A stretch of 64,000 nt of DNA from Eopsaltria australis (Eukaryota > Chordata > Aves > Passeriformes > Petroicidae): positions 682,001 to 746,000 of the forward strand of contig JAVTVJ010000574.1 in the NCBI GenBank assembly GCA_034509425.1, written 5' to 3'. The position numbers and the translations under genes were made by a program. Positions 23,701-36,360 of this stretch are shown here, piece by piece (the first letter of the stretch is position 1; each line of letters opens with the position of its first letter). The notes beneath the pieces were generated by a model. The model was not told the origin of the DNA. It searched no databases and worked only from the letters and a program-made list of their open reading frames with translations.

Positions 23701-26700
23701 CTGCTCCCCAGGCCTGACCCGCTCCCTCCACATCAGGAACATGGGGGGCTTGGCAGTGACATTTCGTGATAATCAAGGACCTGATGGATCATTGTATAAA
23801 TCAGTCACACTTTTGTTATCATTACAGCCATATTCTCCTTCTTATTCTGAGGTTTCCTGTAAACTCTGATTTAATAACCTCCTTGGGCTTTGAGCTGATT
23901 TTGATTCTGTTTTATTGAGACATATTGGCACCCTTTTCTTTATGAGGGTGAAAAATAGGCTGCCTTGACATTCCTCCCATTAAAGCAGGCAGAGAGCTAA
24001 CACACAGCCATGCTGAACTTGTATTTCAATCAGGCATGACCTCTCACTTCTCACAAGAAGGCCTTGAACTTCACTGCAACATTTATTCAAATATTGCAGA
24101 GGAAAAGAGGAATCACAACAAGCTTTCTGTCTTCTATTTTGGTAACACCATTTGTTTCAGAAAAAGGAAAAGAAATTATGCTTTGCCTAACATAAAGATC
24201 ATTTATACTCACTGCTAATTAGAAAGAACACTCTGGAAAGTCAAACAGTTTGCTGAATGAGACAGCTTTTCATGGGGAAAAATGTACATACAAAAAACAA
24301 TAAAAGAACTAGATGCCATTTACCTGTAACAGATAAAGTTAGCAGAACTGAAAAAAAAGGCATTCCTCAAACTGTTGTTCCAGTACATTACATGAAAACT
24401 TATTTTATTGTGTGTTACGGCAATTGCTACAGTATACAGTATTTGAGACTGATCTCAGGCCCATTTTGTAATGGCATTAACAGAGTCTGTTATGGGTTTG
24501 AACAAAATTCTTTGTGTGTGACTACCTATGCATAAGTTATTCCTTTTAAAGATGCCTCTAACTTCCATCTTTACAAGACTATGGCCCTAACAGACACGGT
24601 GTGGGCAGATTTGGCAATTATTTTTGGAAGGCTCTGCTGCCTACAGCTTTGACTCTGTCACTATTTGTTGCCCCTTTGTGTTAAAAGATGGAAGGAAGGT
24701 CCTGGGATCACTTGACAGCTTCCTCTAGATGTTGTTGTCTCTGTAGTGGCAACCAGCACTTAGAAAAAACCCAGCTGGTTTGTAACTTCCTAAAACGTTC
24801 AGGAGCAGCACAAACACACTAAGTTTTCATCCAGACTTCATACAAAATTTACTAAGGGAACACAGCAGTGTCACCTAAGAACAAAGAAGAAGGAATAAAC
24901 AAATTTCAAGAACTACTCAGATCAACAGTTCAAGAGCAACCAAGTAGAGGTTCTAATAAAAGATTTTAGAAAACAAACGTAAGTGCTTTTTTATTCAAAA
25001 GCAGAGCAGAGATCTTCCACACAAGCACTCCAGCAGTGAACAACAGAGGAGCTCTAATGAGACAAGACATCACACCAAGGTAAGCCAGAACAAGGGGGTT
25101 TGGGGTTGTGTCTTTCTCAGAACTGTTCATGAAGAGCCAAAGATAAAGCAAAATCAAATCAAATCAAATCAAATCAAATCAGGCAAAACACAGGACCACT
25201 ATTCGCAAAGCTGAGGAAGTGTCCTGTATGTCTTGTCATCCCCACAGTTATGTAAGGCCTCAGAAATACCCCATGACTGCAGTGCTGTGCCCATGCAGGT
25301 TTCAGGAAGAGATTTTGGGAAGTTTGCCATCATGTCAAAGGAGTCATTTCCCTCAAGCTGAAAATTCATCAACCAGTTCTGCATGCCTATCACCTTTTTA
25401 TTTGCTATTTTATGTGAGCTACTCCACTGAATTTGGTCAGACTATTTCCAAACAACATTAATGCCCTGATTCAGGAATAGATTTAATTATCCTTTACTTC
25501 CAATTAGGATCTGCCCTGTATTGGGGAACTTTGGCAATCCTGCTGAGTGCTTTCATGAATGGGAGAAACCGCATCCAACCATCACCTCTCACACCCAGAT
25601 CTGTGCCTACAAGGTCAGCACAGGCTGGAGCACAAAGGGCTGCTGGTGAGCTCTCACAGAACAACCAAATGTTGGTTAACTCAAGGTTTTCATATCAACA
25701 GAGTACTAACAAACAAAGCAACTCCACTGGCCAATGCAGAAACTTGCAATATTCCTAGAATTTTACACACCCAAGAGGAAAAAGTACATGAGAACATTTG
25801 ACAAAGAAATAAGAAAACAGATTGCATATAAGGCAGCAGTTAATAGTGATACCTGCACAGTGACAAATCTCAGCCCCCAAAATCCCATTACAAAACAAGA
25901 AACTGAAAATGACTATTACTGGGCTCTTGATAGAACAGCACCAAACATTTGAACAGTGCAACCATGAAAAAACAGATACAAATCCTACTCCCGAAACTCC
26001 CTGAGACAAGCCAAGTATGCAATTGAATCAGACCAGCTAAATTGAACACTGATATTACAGTCTCAATCTAAATAAAAATGAATGATCTCATCCTTTTGCA
26101 GTATGCAAGTGAACTCATGTTCTTGTTCTTTAAAGTAACTAGCACAGTTTATCTATTCTCTTTAATAATGCAATTTAATTTACCAAAGGTTCATATTAAA
26201 AATTTATCTGACTCCAGCAGTTAAGAGTCACCTACACCTTTTGTCACAGCTAAACATTAGCTTTGGAGCACATCACAAATTCCCTTCTGAGAGTCCAAAA
26301 AGGGTTTCACAGAGGAACACTGAGCTTCCAACTGACATTATATAAAATGAACCAGGAACTGTGCACCAAATTAAAATACCTGTCAGTTATTAAAAGTGCA
26401 GTGACTTGTTCAGCAGCAATGTTCAGAAGAGTCAATGCAGTCCAACACATTTGTGCTCACAAAGAACGGCCACTTTTGCTTTAGCACTCCCTAATTCAAA
26501 ACATACTCCAATAATCAGAATATTTTCACCTCTAAGAACACCTTCAGACATTCAGAAATACTCACACATCAAGAGAAAAGCTGATGAAATAAATGTGAGC
26601 CCAAAAGGAACAAGCTAACCTGCAGCAATGTCAAGCACCCAATGTGCAACTCTGCCAGTGGCACTCCAGAATTCAACAAGAACTCAGCTCGGCACAAAAT

Positions 26701-29700
26701 TCAACTTCTCTTTCATGCCCCAGTCTGTTCAAGCAGCTCATGGCATATGGTACACGGAAAGTGAGGCAAACCAGGTGTGGAGGTGGGCAGAACACGTGCC
26801 AACCCCCAGAACCACCCCTGGAGCAGGTACAAACCTGCTTGGCTGAGGAGCAAAGGTGAAAATTAGAAGGGAACAGGGCAAGGGCAGCTTGCACCTTCTG
26901 GGGGTGGGAAATAAAACACACACTGAAAAAAAAATCTCTGAACTGTGTGGTTTTGATGCCATGGAAACCTTCAGAAAGACCTGCACAATGGCAAAAGTTT
27001 CCTAGAAGGGCTTTATGAGCTTAAATATTGTTATACCATGGCCAGATTCCCAAAGATTGGCTCATTTAGCACTAGAAGCAGCACAAATGCCATCCTGAAG
27101 TAACTTAAACTTTCACCCCAAAATTGTAAGCAAGCTGGCCCCTCTATCAGAAGCACAGCCAGCTGTTTAACATTCCACCAGTATAAGACAGAGTTTCCTA
27201 CCTCAGCTTTGCTGGCATCCAGCGATGTCAAAACCTGAAAATTACAGGGAAAATGCATTAGTATTGATCCAACAAAACAGGAGTGGGATTAATTGGCTTT
27301 TGAGGTAACTGACATCAATTGGTTGTTATGGCTTGAGGGAACAGAACTGAAGAGAACTGCCTTTCACACTGAGACTGTGCACCTCTCATGCACATCAGAA
27401 GGCAAAACCAGGGATAAAGTAAAACAGTAAAATTCAGGAGTATTGGGCAAAAATCCAGGAAATATACCAAAAGAGAACTGGAAAAATATGTTTCTATTTT
27501 TACTAATTTTTAATTTGTTGCTGATGAGCAGTGCAACCATAAGCTATTCCAATCCAGACACAATTCCCAGGTTACACTCTGAAAGGAGTTCAGCTCCACG
27601 TGGTAGAAGCAACAGTTTGAAGACCATGTTCCATGTGGAGTGTGACAAAGGAAGTTTTGCCAGACCCTTCTCACCAGGGACAGGAGTTCAGGGTTTGGCC
27701 ACCTGGGAGCTCCAGTGCTGACTTCCAGCAGCCAAAGCTGCCCTGAGCACAAACACCAATGAGTTCTCCACCACTCAAGGGTTACACTGAGCCCAGATAA
27801 GGTCAGTGTCTAACACCAGGGAGATACAAATCAACTGCAATGAAAAACTGCACAAAATCCACTGCTGCCAATACAGAGAAATTCATCATTTGTATTAAAG
27901 CAACTTAAACATTTTAAGACACATATACATTGTTATAGGTCAGAAACAGACATATTCATAAGCTTTTATTAGACTCTGAAGGCTGTTAAACCATGTTTGT
28001 AAAAAAAAAAAATATTTGTTAGAACTTTACGTCACGATATTGTCACCACTTTCCTGGGTTGAAAAGCCCTTAATAGTGTCCTCACAAATTCCAGACTGAC
28101 ACCTAGCTATAATTCTGTCTCCAGAAGAATAGATCTCGCTTTAAATTGGTGTTAATCATCACTTCTAAAGGACATCTCCAATTCTGCCCAGCTCCAAGGA
28201 GCGGCAGCAGGAGTGCCCAGCCATGACCCTGGCTGAGGGAAGGGGGAGGAGAGCACAGTGCCCACAGAACAGAGCTCAGCCTGCACAGCAAAAGAGACAA
28301 TTTGTGTGCAGAGCTGCTGTTCAATGGAAGACATCTGTGGATTCATCAAAAACTTATTCCAAAGGAATTTAGGAATGGAAATGAACTCCTGTCACATCAC
28401 AACACGGTAGCTGAAATCACAAACAGTTATTTAATTTAACCTGATTCAAACCCAGTTCAGCTCTATTTCAAATGTGTATCTTTGTCACTAATGGGATTTT
28501 GGAAGCTGTTCAAGAATTTCTCTCACACAAGCAGTGCTGAACTTATTTAAATGCTATTTATCTACAAACAACCTATCACTTTTTTTTTTTTAATTCCCCT
28601 TCATCAATATTTTTTAGTGTTAACAGTTATTTTTCCTTTCCAAAATGAACCATACAAAAAACCATCCCATCCATTCTCTGCTGGCATTCCCTTAGGTCAC
28701 TCTGGTAGTGTCCCCTCATGAGAAGGTCTTTCTACTAACAGACTCAGTAGTTACACTCCACTTACATCAATTTAATTACATCTTTCTGGGAGGCAAATGA
28801 CTAAAAGCACATATTGTAGAGGATATATCAAAAACCTGTCTTAAAACAGCAGAATTTGGAGTGGAGCTTCCTGAAGCTGCCATAAATCCTGCTCTAAACC
28901 CTCTGTCAAAGGTGTCTATCTTCCCTCTCTTTTGCTGTGCAAGAAACAGGAATAGAACTGAACACTGTGACTGTTCTAGCCAGCACTCAATAATGCTTTG
29001 CAAGGCAATTGCTCTTCTGTTTTAATAATTCACCTTACATGTTCAAAGACTGTATTTCTCTTTTATATTTTTGCACCTTCCTGGTGCTTTATAGTCACCC
29101 AGTGGTCAGCTGGACCACTGGACATATTATGCCCCTATCTTTCTTCTCCAAGTTTATGTCTGATAAATCCCTGCTCAGCAGTTGAATTCCAGCGAGTTCC
29201 TAGAAGCATGACCTTTTCCTTGGTATTACTAACATTAATTCACTTTTATTTCAATCTGCAAGCCCATCCATCTCTTCCTGGGTAACACACCCAGCTCCTC
29301 TGTGTTAGCAATTCCTCCCAGCTTTACATTTTTATCAAATTCCATTAGCACATTCTTAGGCCAAGCATACTAATGAAAAATTATCAGAAGAAATGACAAA
29401 TAACAGAGTGACACTGCTACAAGGAGCTTGGTGTTGGTCAGCACAGCACCAGCTGACCCTGGTGCAGCAGGTCAGGGTGCCAGGCTGTCACTCCAGAGCT
29501 GTCCTGGGGAAATACTGCAGCAGCCTGAGCTACACAGCTGAGAGCGCATCTGCACCCAGGCTGGACACAGGGACATGGACATACCCTGAGTTATTTCTGG
29601 GAGCTCTGCAGAATGATCCTCACACCAGAGGGATTGTCATCTTTGATGGTGTACTCACCACTACACCAATGGAGACAAAGATGGAGTGTTTCTTCTTGAA

Positions 29701-31582
29701 AGAATGACACTCTTCAAGATAATGTTTAATTAATAAACAGTAAAACACATTAATTTAGTATTATGGGTCAAATAACACTTGTGAAATTAATGAGCTGACT
29801 ATTGTTAGTCTGTGAAGACCTGATGATTATCTAAAAGTTTTAACAGTGATTTTTATTTAAGTTCATGCATCTTAACACGGTGAATTCTCATTCTATTTGT
29901 ATGACTGATTTCTTCCTCCCCCTCACTCCTACCCCCTGTTCCTGAAAGCTGTGATTTCTAGCCCAGCAGCTGTATCTCCTGTCATGTTTGAGGAGCCACT
30001 GAATGAAGACATAGGAGCAGTGTAACAGGTATGACAAAGAATTGCATCCCAAGCCATCCTTTGCTGAGGCTTTTGAGGAAGTGTCTGTGTGTCACTGTGT
30101 GATCACTCAATTAAATCCTCTGAGAAGGCACTGCCAGCTCTCAAGCTCCTTAAGCAGGGCTGAGATCTGCAGCCAAGCCACCCGAGACACAAAGCCAGTT
30201 ACTGACCCCCATCCATGGCAGGCAGTCCTGGCTGAGGAGGGACCTGCAGTGATGTGTCCATGATAAGCTGGTTGTTCCAGAAGGTGGAGAGGACCAAGCC
30301 AAGGGAGGAGCAGGGAGGAGAGCTGGGCTGCAGACGAGGTGTGGCATCATGAGTTCATCTCGTTTCCCTTTGCAGATCCCCTTCTGCAATAATCCACTGC
30401 TCTGCCCCACCATTTGTGTGAGGGATGATGTTCACTCACTGCCTCCTGCTGCTCCCCCATGACATTTGATGCCCCAGTTACAACCACAGCAATTTCTCCA
30501 GGAGGAATCACAGCTCAGGTAAGAGGTCCTTGTCTCTCTCACCATAATCCCTCTGTGACACAACAAAACTGTGGGTTTATGTCCCTTTCCCAAGCAAGAT
30601 GCAATTTATTCTTCTTGTGCTACAAGCTAGATGTGACTGACAGAAAACATCTTTAAAAATGGCTTTTTTGCTATTCCTGGGTGTTGCACTCAATGCAGAA
30701 CTTCCCATTTTACATGAGGAATCCTGCAGATACTGACAAAAACATAGACATGGTGATAACACTGCAAAAAAAAGCAGAGTCTTTTAAACCATGTTTACTG
30801 CTTTTAGCATTTAGAAAGGTCTTATCTTGAGGTGCATGCATATGTAGTTCCTCTCTCCAGAATGAACAGAGGACAATATTTGCCTTTCTAAACCAGAAGG
30901 CAAATAGCTGTTCTTTGTTACATATCTCAAGCCAACACCTTAACAGAGAGGAATAAAGGAAACTTTCTTGAATGAAGAAAGCTCCTCAAACATGAAACTG
31001 GAAAGCTCATTTAATGTCAATTTTGTATTAAAAGTACATGACATTCCCTGTGTCAAGGTTCAAAGACAAAAAAAAACAACACAGGAAAAAATGGAAAGGT
31101 CCATGTTTTGAGCCAGGATTCTCACCTGTGCTGTGCCTGAAGGTGAGCAATCATTTCTCTGAACTGTCCCATCTCAGCCACGTGTGAAGCCCTTTTTCTA
31201 TCACTGATTATTCTAAAAAGGATATTTTCTTAATTTTTTCCACCTTCTCACATCAATCTGAACCCTTTAAACTTTAAAAAAAACTCAACCAGTTTTTATC
31301 TTTAATATTTTTCTCCCTTCCTGAGTTCCTATGGAATGAGAGAAGAGATTTAAAAATAAAAGAAGCCAGGACTAGAAAAAGAAATGCTGCAAATAAACAC
31401 TGAAAATAAACTAAAGAAAACCATCTTTGGCAGTTTGGACTTTGGAAATTTGTTTGGAATGTTAGGCATAGAGGATTTTAAGCATAAAGAAAATACAGAA
31501 ACCTAGAAATTGTATTAATGGGATTGGAATTGTTAATGACAAGACAGAATTAATTTTATTTCTTTTTAGGCACAAAATATCT
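20723..31582. other. long unique stretch, no gene seen
   Basis: About 11 kb with no supportable gene. The stretch includes very AT-rich DNA at 21180-22600, a GC-richer patch at 23200-23720, the pentanucleotide repeat at 25150-25181, and A or T runs near 28001-28012 and 28579-28591. Open frames are at most about 104 codons, overlap on opposite strands and resemble nothing known. Confidence 0.55.
25150..25181 (+). repeat. (AAATC)n pentanucleotide microsatellite
   Basis: About six and a half uninterrupted AAATC units lie between unique flanks. Confidence 0.92.
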
Positions 31583-31606
31583 GACAGACAGACAGACAGA
31601 CAGACA
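31583..31606 (+). repeat. (GACA)6 tetranucleotide microsatellite
   Basis: Six perfect GACA units are flanked by unique sequence. GACA/GATA-type repeats are frequent polymorphic markers in vertebrates. Confidence 0.95.
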
Positions 31607-34269
31607 ATCCTGGAGACCAAAACTTCCACTGCTTAACCAGTCTTGAATCTGCTGCAGTAACACCTGCAAGGGAACTCAGCAAGATTTGCACTGCTGAGAT
31701 CAAGGGCAGAGACTTGACAAGGTCCCGTGCATGTCCTGGCATTTACCTGAACAAATGTGAAATTCTACATTGAAAGGTTTGCCTCACTGAGCCCAGGCAG
31801 TATTAAAAATTACAATCTGATCATCACTGTGCTGCAACCTTTTATTAAATTGGGAATCCACTGTGGGTGGGGAGGGATGGGAGATTGATTGCCCACTGGC
31901 TTTTCCCAGTTTTGTCTGCCTGGAGCACCAGCCTGGCTCCTCAGGATTCAGAGCAGATTTCTGATTGTGGCTCCCAGCCCATCCCACTGAGCAGGATCTG
32001 AGCTGTTGGAGCTGTTTTATGACAGGGTGCAAAGAAACCAGCCCTGTGCTGAGTGTTCTTCACTAGCTCTGGCTCCGTGATGTGAACAATTACCTGTAAT
32101 ATCACTGCTTCACTGTGGTAAACAACAGCAGGGGAACTGGGGAAAGAAAAAAGATAAACCCAAACAAACCACCAAGCCTTTAGGAATATTACAATGCGCT
32201 GTCTGGCACTTTTAGTGTTGACAAAATTAGCAAAATAAGCCAAACCATATTGTAATACTTCACTTCCCAAAGCACTGTGCTTTTGAGACATGGAATTCTA
32301 ATGCATCTTGCCAAATTTAGTGAAGTAATCATGATAAATAGAGCTATAAATCTAAACTGTTCTTTAAACATATTTAAATCTCTCCATCAAAAGCATAGAA
32401 AAATATGCATGAAAGAGAAATCACCTTCTTGCTAAAGCAGTTCTTCTTGCTAATTCATCAGTTTTCATTCACCTTCTTCTTGATTTCTAAAAGCAATTCT
32501 GGAAATTGAAGCCACATTAACTTTTACATCCCCACTCCTTAGACTGCCAAAAACCCTACATGACCCTTTATAAACCTAATCCTTAATGGTCACCAAAGCT
32601 CCTGAGTGTCAGGAAGGTGGGACTTGACCCAAAAATGTTAACTCATGTAGGCTGGGTGTTTTCTTTTGTGTTCTTACCCTTGTTCTGACTAATGCTCAGA
32701 TAAAGTTCTAAACTAAAACTGTTTTTCTTGATTAACACCCTGGACATCTTTTTAAAACTGGCTGTGCAGGCTTTAAGAGGTTTATTTATAACAACTCCTC
32801 TCTTCACAACATAAACAAGATGGCCAAACTGAGTCTCTCTAGAAAAGAGAACTCTCGGATGGATTTTTGCCTGGGACATGAAAATGAACACCTATTATTT
32901 TTAAAAGCTGAGGTTTAATATTTTTTTTAAGCAAAGTCCTGGGCCCCACAGAAGCTGTGAGGGTAAAATGTTGCTCCTAAAAGCACAACTGAGAAATTCC
33001 TGGGATATCCTGCAGGATCAGCTCCCTGGGGCTTCCACAAGGCTAAACATAAAACCTCTGGCTGCTACACATGAGTGGCCAGTGAAAAAATCCAATCTAT
33101 TAAAGCCATACATGAATGGAATATGCTGAAGGGAGAACAGGGCGAATCAAGACTCATATTTCATAGATATGTATCTTTAATTAAATTTTGCTCAGTTTAT
33201 TTACTGCTATGGATAACAGCATTAGGTTACTCCAAATTTCTGTTAACTCAGTAAGTATACAGGCAATGACTTCAGCAGTTGGTGAAAAATATATCTGCCC
33301 TTAACTACTGCCTAATGATATTTGTGATGCTCAGTTAATATTGGCTGTTTAAGATTTTTAAGCTAAATTTGCTCTGTAAACCAGTCTGCAGAATGTGGAG
33401 TAGTTATCATGGACAGTTCACTTAATGCAAGAAGTCTCAGTCCTAATGTTATCTTTTTTAAAATTTCTGTAGTGTAATCTGAATAAACTCTGCAATATAA
33501 ATAAATAAAACAATCCCTGAAACACTTGTTCTAATTTATACAATGATTTTCATGATGGACTCTGTATATTTGTGTGTCTGGTACAAAGCAGTTGGAAAAT
33601 AACCTGGTTTTCTCTTTGAAGTTGGAGCTCACTTTTACAAAGCAACCTGAGCTGCACAGAACTCGCCAAATGGCTCCTCTTTAATATTGGGAATAAATTC
33701 CATTACTCTTATAATGAGATAATGAGAGAAAACATCAATACATAATAAGTTAAGCACAAAAAATACACAGGTTTTGTATGCAATAAAATGTATGGTCTTT
33801 GTTTGCTGTCCTCTTAAAAGTAACCTAAACCTACTTTATCCATACCTTTAGCAAACATCCACATGCACTGCTGCCTATGATAATCTTGGCAATTTCTATA
33901 AGTCAACAAAAGTAGGATTTTACACTTATTAGATGGCAGAAATTCATGATCCAGAGTGCAACTGCAATAAACTAAACCTGAAATTCAAGGTAAACAAAGC
34001 ATTTTCAAGTAAACTGTTGAGCCACTACAGCTTTTCCATGGATTCTGGTAAAAATTATATTAATGCTCCCTGCTTAATTTAGCAAGGAAAAGCAAAAAAT
34101 GGAATATAAATATAAACAAAAAGATCTCTGGTGATTTTTTTTTTTCATGTGTCAATAATTTTGTAAGGCTCCAGAGCAGCGAGGCAAGAGGACAGAGTGA
34201 AAAGGCAGCAGTGAAACAATTCCCTCGCCAGGCCTGCCTCACAACACCCAGCAGCACTATTAGCACTCT
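31607..34269. other. unique non-coding sequence
   Basis: This is AT-rich. Overlapping minus-strand frames at 31784-32371 are unrecognised. A T13 run lies near 34134-34146. No gene was seen. Confidence 0.55.
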
Positions 34270-34670
34270 CCATTTCACCCAGGAGCAATAAACTTACATT
34301 TTTCGGAATGCCCACATTATGCCAGAATAATATAAAAATAGATGATGAAGCAAAAACGAGCTAGATTTAGCCCCGGTGTCCTGCAGTAAGTGCCATAATT
34401 GCACAGCCAGCTCATTATGGAAAGGCAGTCCCCTGAGCCTGCCCTGTCCCAGTTAAGCGACAGTAATAGAAAGCAGCTGGATGAGGACAGCAGGTCAGCA
34501 CAATCATTAGCCCCGAAAATTGCATCCTCATCCCTCCCAGGATGCTCACACACCATCAGCCTCCCAAACACCGGGTCAAACACCGTGCTGAACTTAACCC
34601 AGTAACTCCATTAACAGTGACCCCTGGCTCCCAGCAGCCCCCACTGCTGCAAACTTCCAGCACGTTAATG
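34270..34670. promoter_or_regulatory. candidate conserved non-coding element
   Basis: CpGs are kept near 34303, 34358, 34373, 34458, 34515, 34571, 34583 and 34663, in DNA with little CpG on either side. TAAT and ATTATGG-type cores occur through the interval. A 68-codon plus-strand frame crosses it (34399-34605) but has no recognisable family. I favour a regulatory element over an exon, without alignment evidence. Confidence 0.28.
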
Positions 34671-36170
34671 AATTGGGGCTGCTGCCCTGTGCCCTGGGCT
34701 CCCCAGCCCTGGGGCACTGCTGACAGTGGCAGGGGACACCCCTGGACCCTCAGCTTCCTCAGGGTCTCATTGTCTCTTGGGGACAGGGGCTGGGTAATGG
34801 CACTGCCAGAGCTGGGACATCTCCCAGCTCTGCCCAGGGCACGGGAAGGGGATGCTGCCAGCAGCCACCACCACAAACAGGAGTAGCAGCACATCCTTCC
34901 TCCCAGAAAATCTCATCTGTTGTTTGTTAACCATTCAAATATCTCCAACAGGACAAGCTGTCTCACAGGGAGTTATTTTGGTGCCACGGGGTTGACGCTG
35001 GGCTGGCATCTCCCAGGTGCCAATAAACATCTTGGTTTGAAGGGACAACTGACAAGGTGAGCTGGATTTCTGACTGACAGCCATTGACTTTACAACCATA
35101 AAAGCCACACGGAACTTTCACAAAGTAGAAATATTCCACGAGTTTTCCTGGAAATGTGTGGAGTTTCCTCCATGAGCAGGGTGCCTAATCCATGGTTACT
35201 ACCCTGGGGTTAAGTGAAGGAATCTGTACATTATCATTATTTTGGTGGTGAGTTACATTCAACTCCTGATCAGTACCACTTCTTCTGCCAGCTTTAATAT
35301 AGGTACCTTAATATCATGCACTGTTTTATGATACTATAATCTACTATGCTTTTTTAGTTTTATGCAGTGTAGAAAGTAATTCTGATTAAGATCTTCTGTT
35401 ATCTTTTGTCTATCTTAATAAATAATTCATTTTTATACAAGTATATCCGATTTGCCATCCTTAGAGCCTGTGGGACAAAGCAATTCAATTATACCTCTAT
35501 AACTTCTTTAAATTTAAACTACTGCCAAACCCGAGGCTAAGGAAGGATTTACCTTCATTTAAACCCCTTTGTGGGTAGGAGTTAAAGGGGTTTTCTCTGT
35601 CCCTTGTCCTCAGGGCACCTCAGAGTCCCACACATGTGAGGAGCAGCTGGGGCAACTCTTGCAGGAGCTGGTCAGTGGGACTGGGCAGTGTGGTGACCCA
35701 GGGTGCTTCAGTCCCCAACAGCCACCCCCAGGGGCCACTAGCCATGGGCAACAGTGGCCTCTCAGCCCCCCCACCTGCTCTGAGCAGCAGAGATCCCTCT
35801 CAAATAAATCCTTCTGTGAACACGTCCCCCAGAGAACAGCAGCTGCACCATCACATGCTCCCAGTTTTCAGGAGACTCTTTGGAGCCAGGGGTGGCTTTG
35901 AGGGACAGAAATGGGAAGCAGCACAAAGTGTGAGCCAGGCCCTGAAGTGACAGCCACAGGCATGGCTGTGCTGTCCCCAGCTGCCAGGGGCTGAAGGTCT
36001 GGCCTGGCACAAACACAAATTCCCATATCCCGGGGGGACACGTTGCCTCCTCCATCATTTATCCATCTGTGCCCCGAGGCCACGAGGCACAGAAATGAAG
36101 ACTGAGCTCTTTGCCAGTGTTCCCATGAGTTCTGATTAAAACACAGCCTGTGAAGGCAGCCAAGGTCCTC
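34671..36170. other. GC-richer non-coding stretch
   Basis: Two GC-richer pockets (about 34671-34900 and 35580-36090) surround an AT-rich middle. Long frames appear on both strands at once, as expected from GC-rich stop-poor DNA. No domain was recognised. Confidence 0.5.
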
Positions 36171-36360
36171 TCAGGTCCCAGTGCTCATTCCCACCTTTCC
36201 CAGGGATGAGTCTCCTGGCAGGACGAGCGTGTCCACAGCCCCTGGGTGAACCAAGGCCCCGCCTTTGTGGTCCTGATGAGTTTTGGTCACAAAAGCAACA
36301 ACCCCTCCATCAATGTCAGAGACTAAACAAGTTTGACTATATGCTGATGTTCTGCAAATT
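36171..36360 (-). other. weak candidate exon on the minus strand
   Basis: Within a 145-codon minus-strand frame, the part from about 36353 down to 36195 has a protein-like composition (a run beginning SDIDGGVVAF). It is bounded by an acceptor-like sequence ending TTTGCAG (about 36360-36354) and a donor-like AAG/GTGGGA (about 36197-36189). I recognise no family and no neighbouring exons were found. A chance frame is more likely than a gene. Confidence 0.12.
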
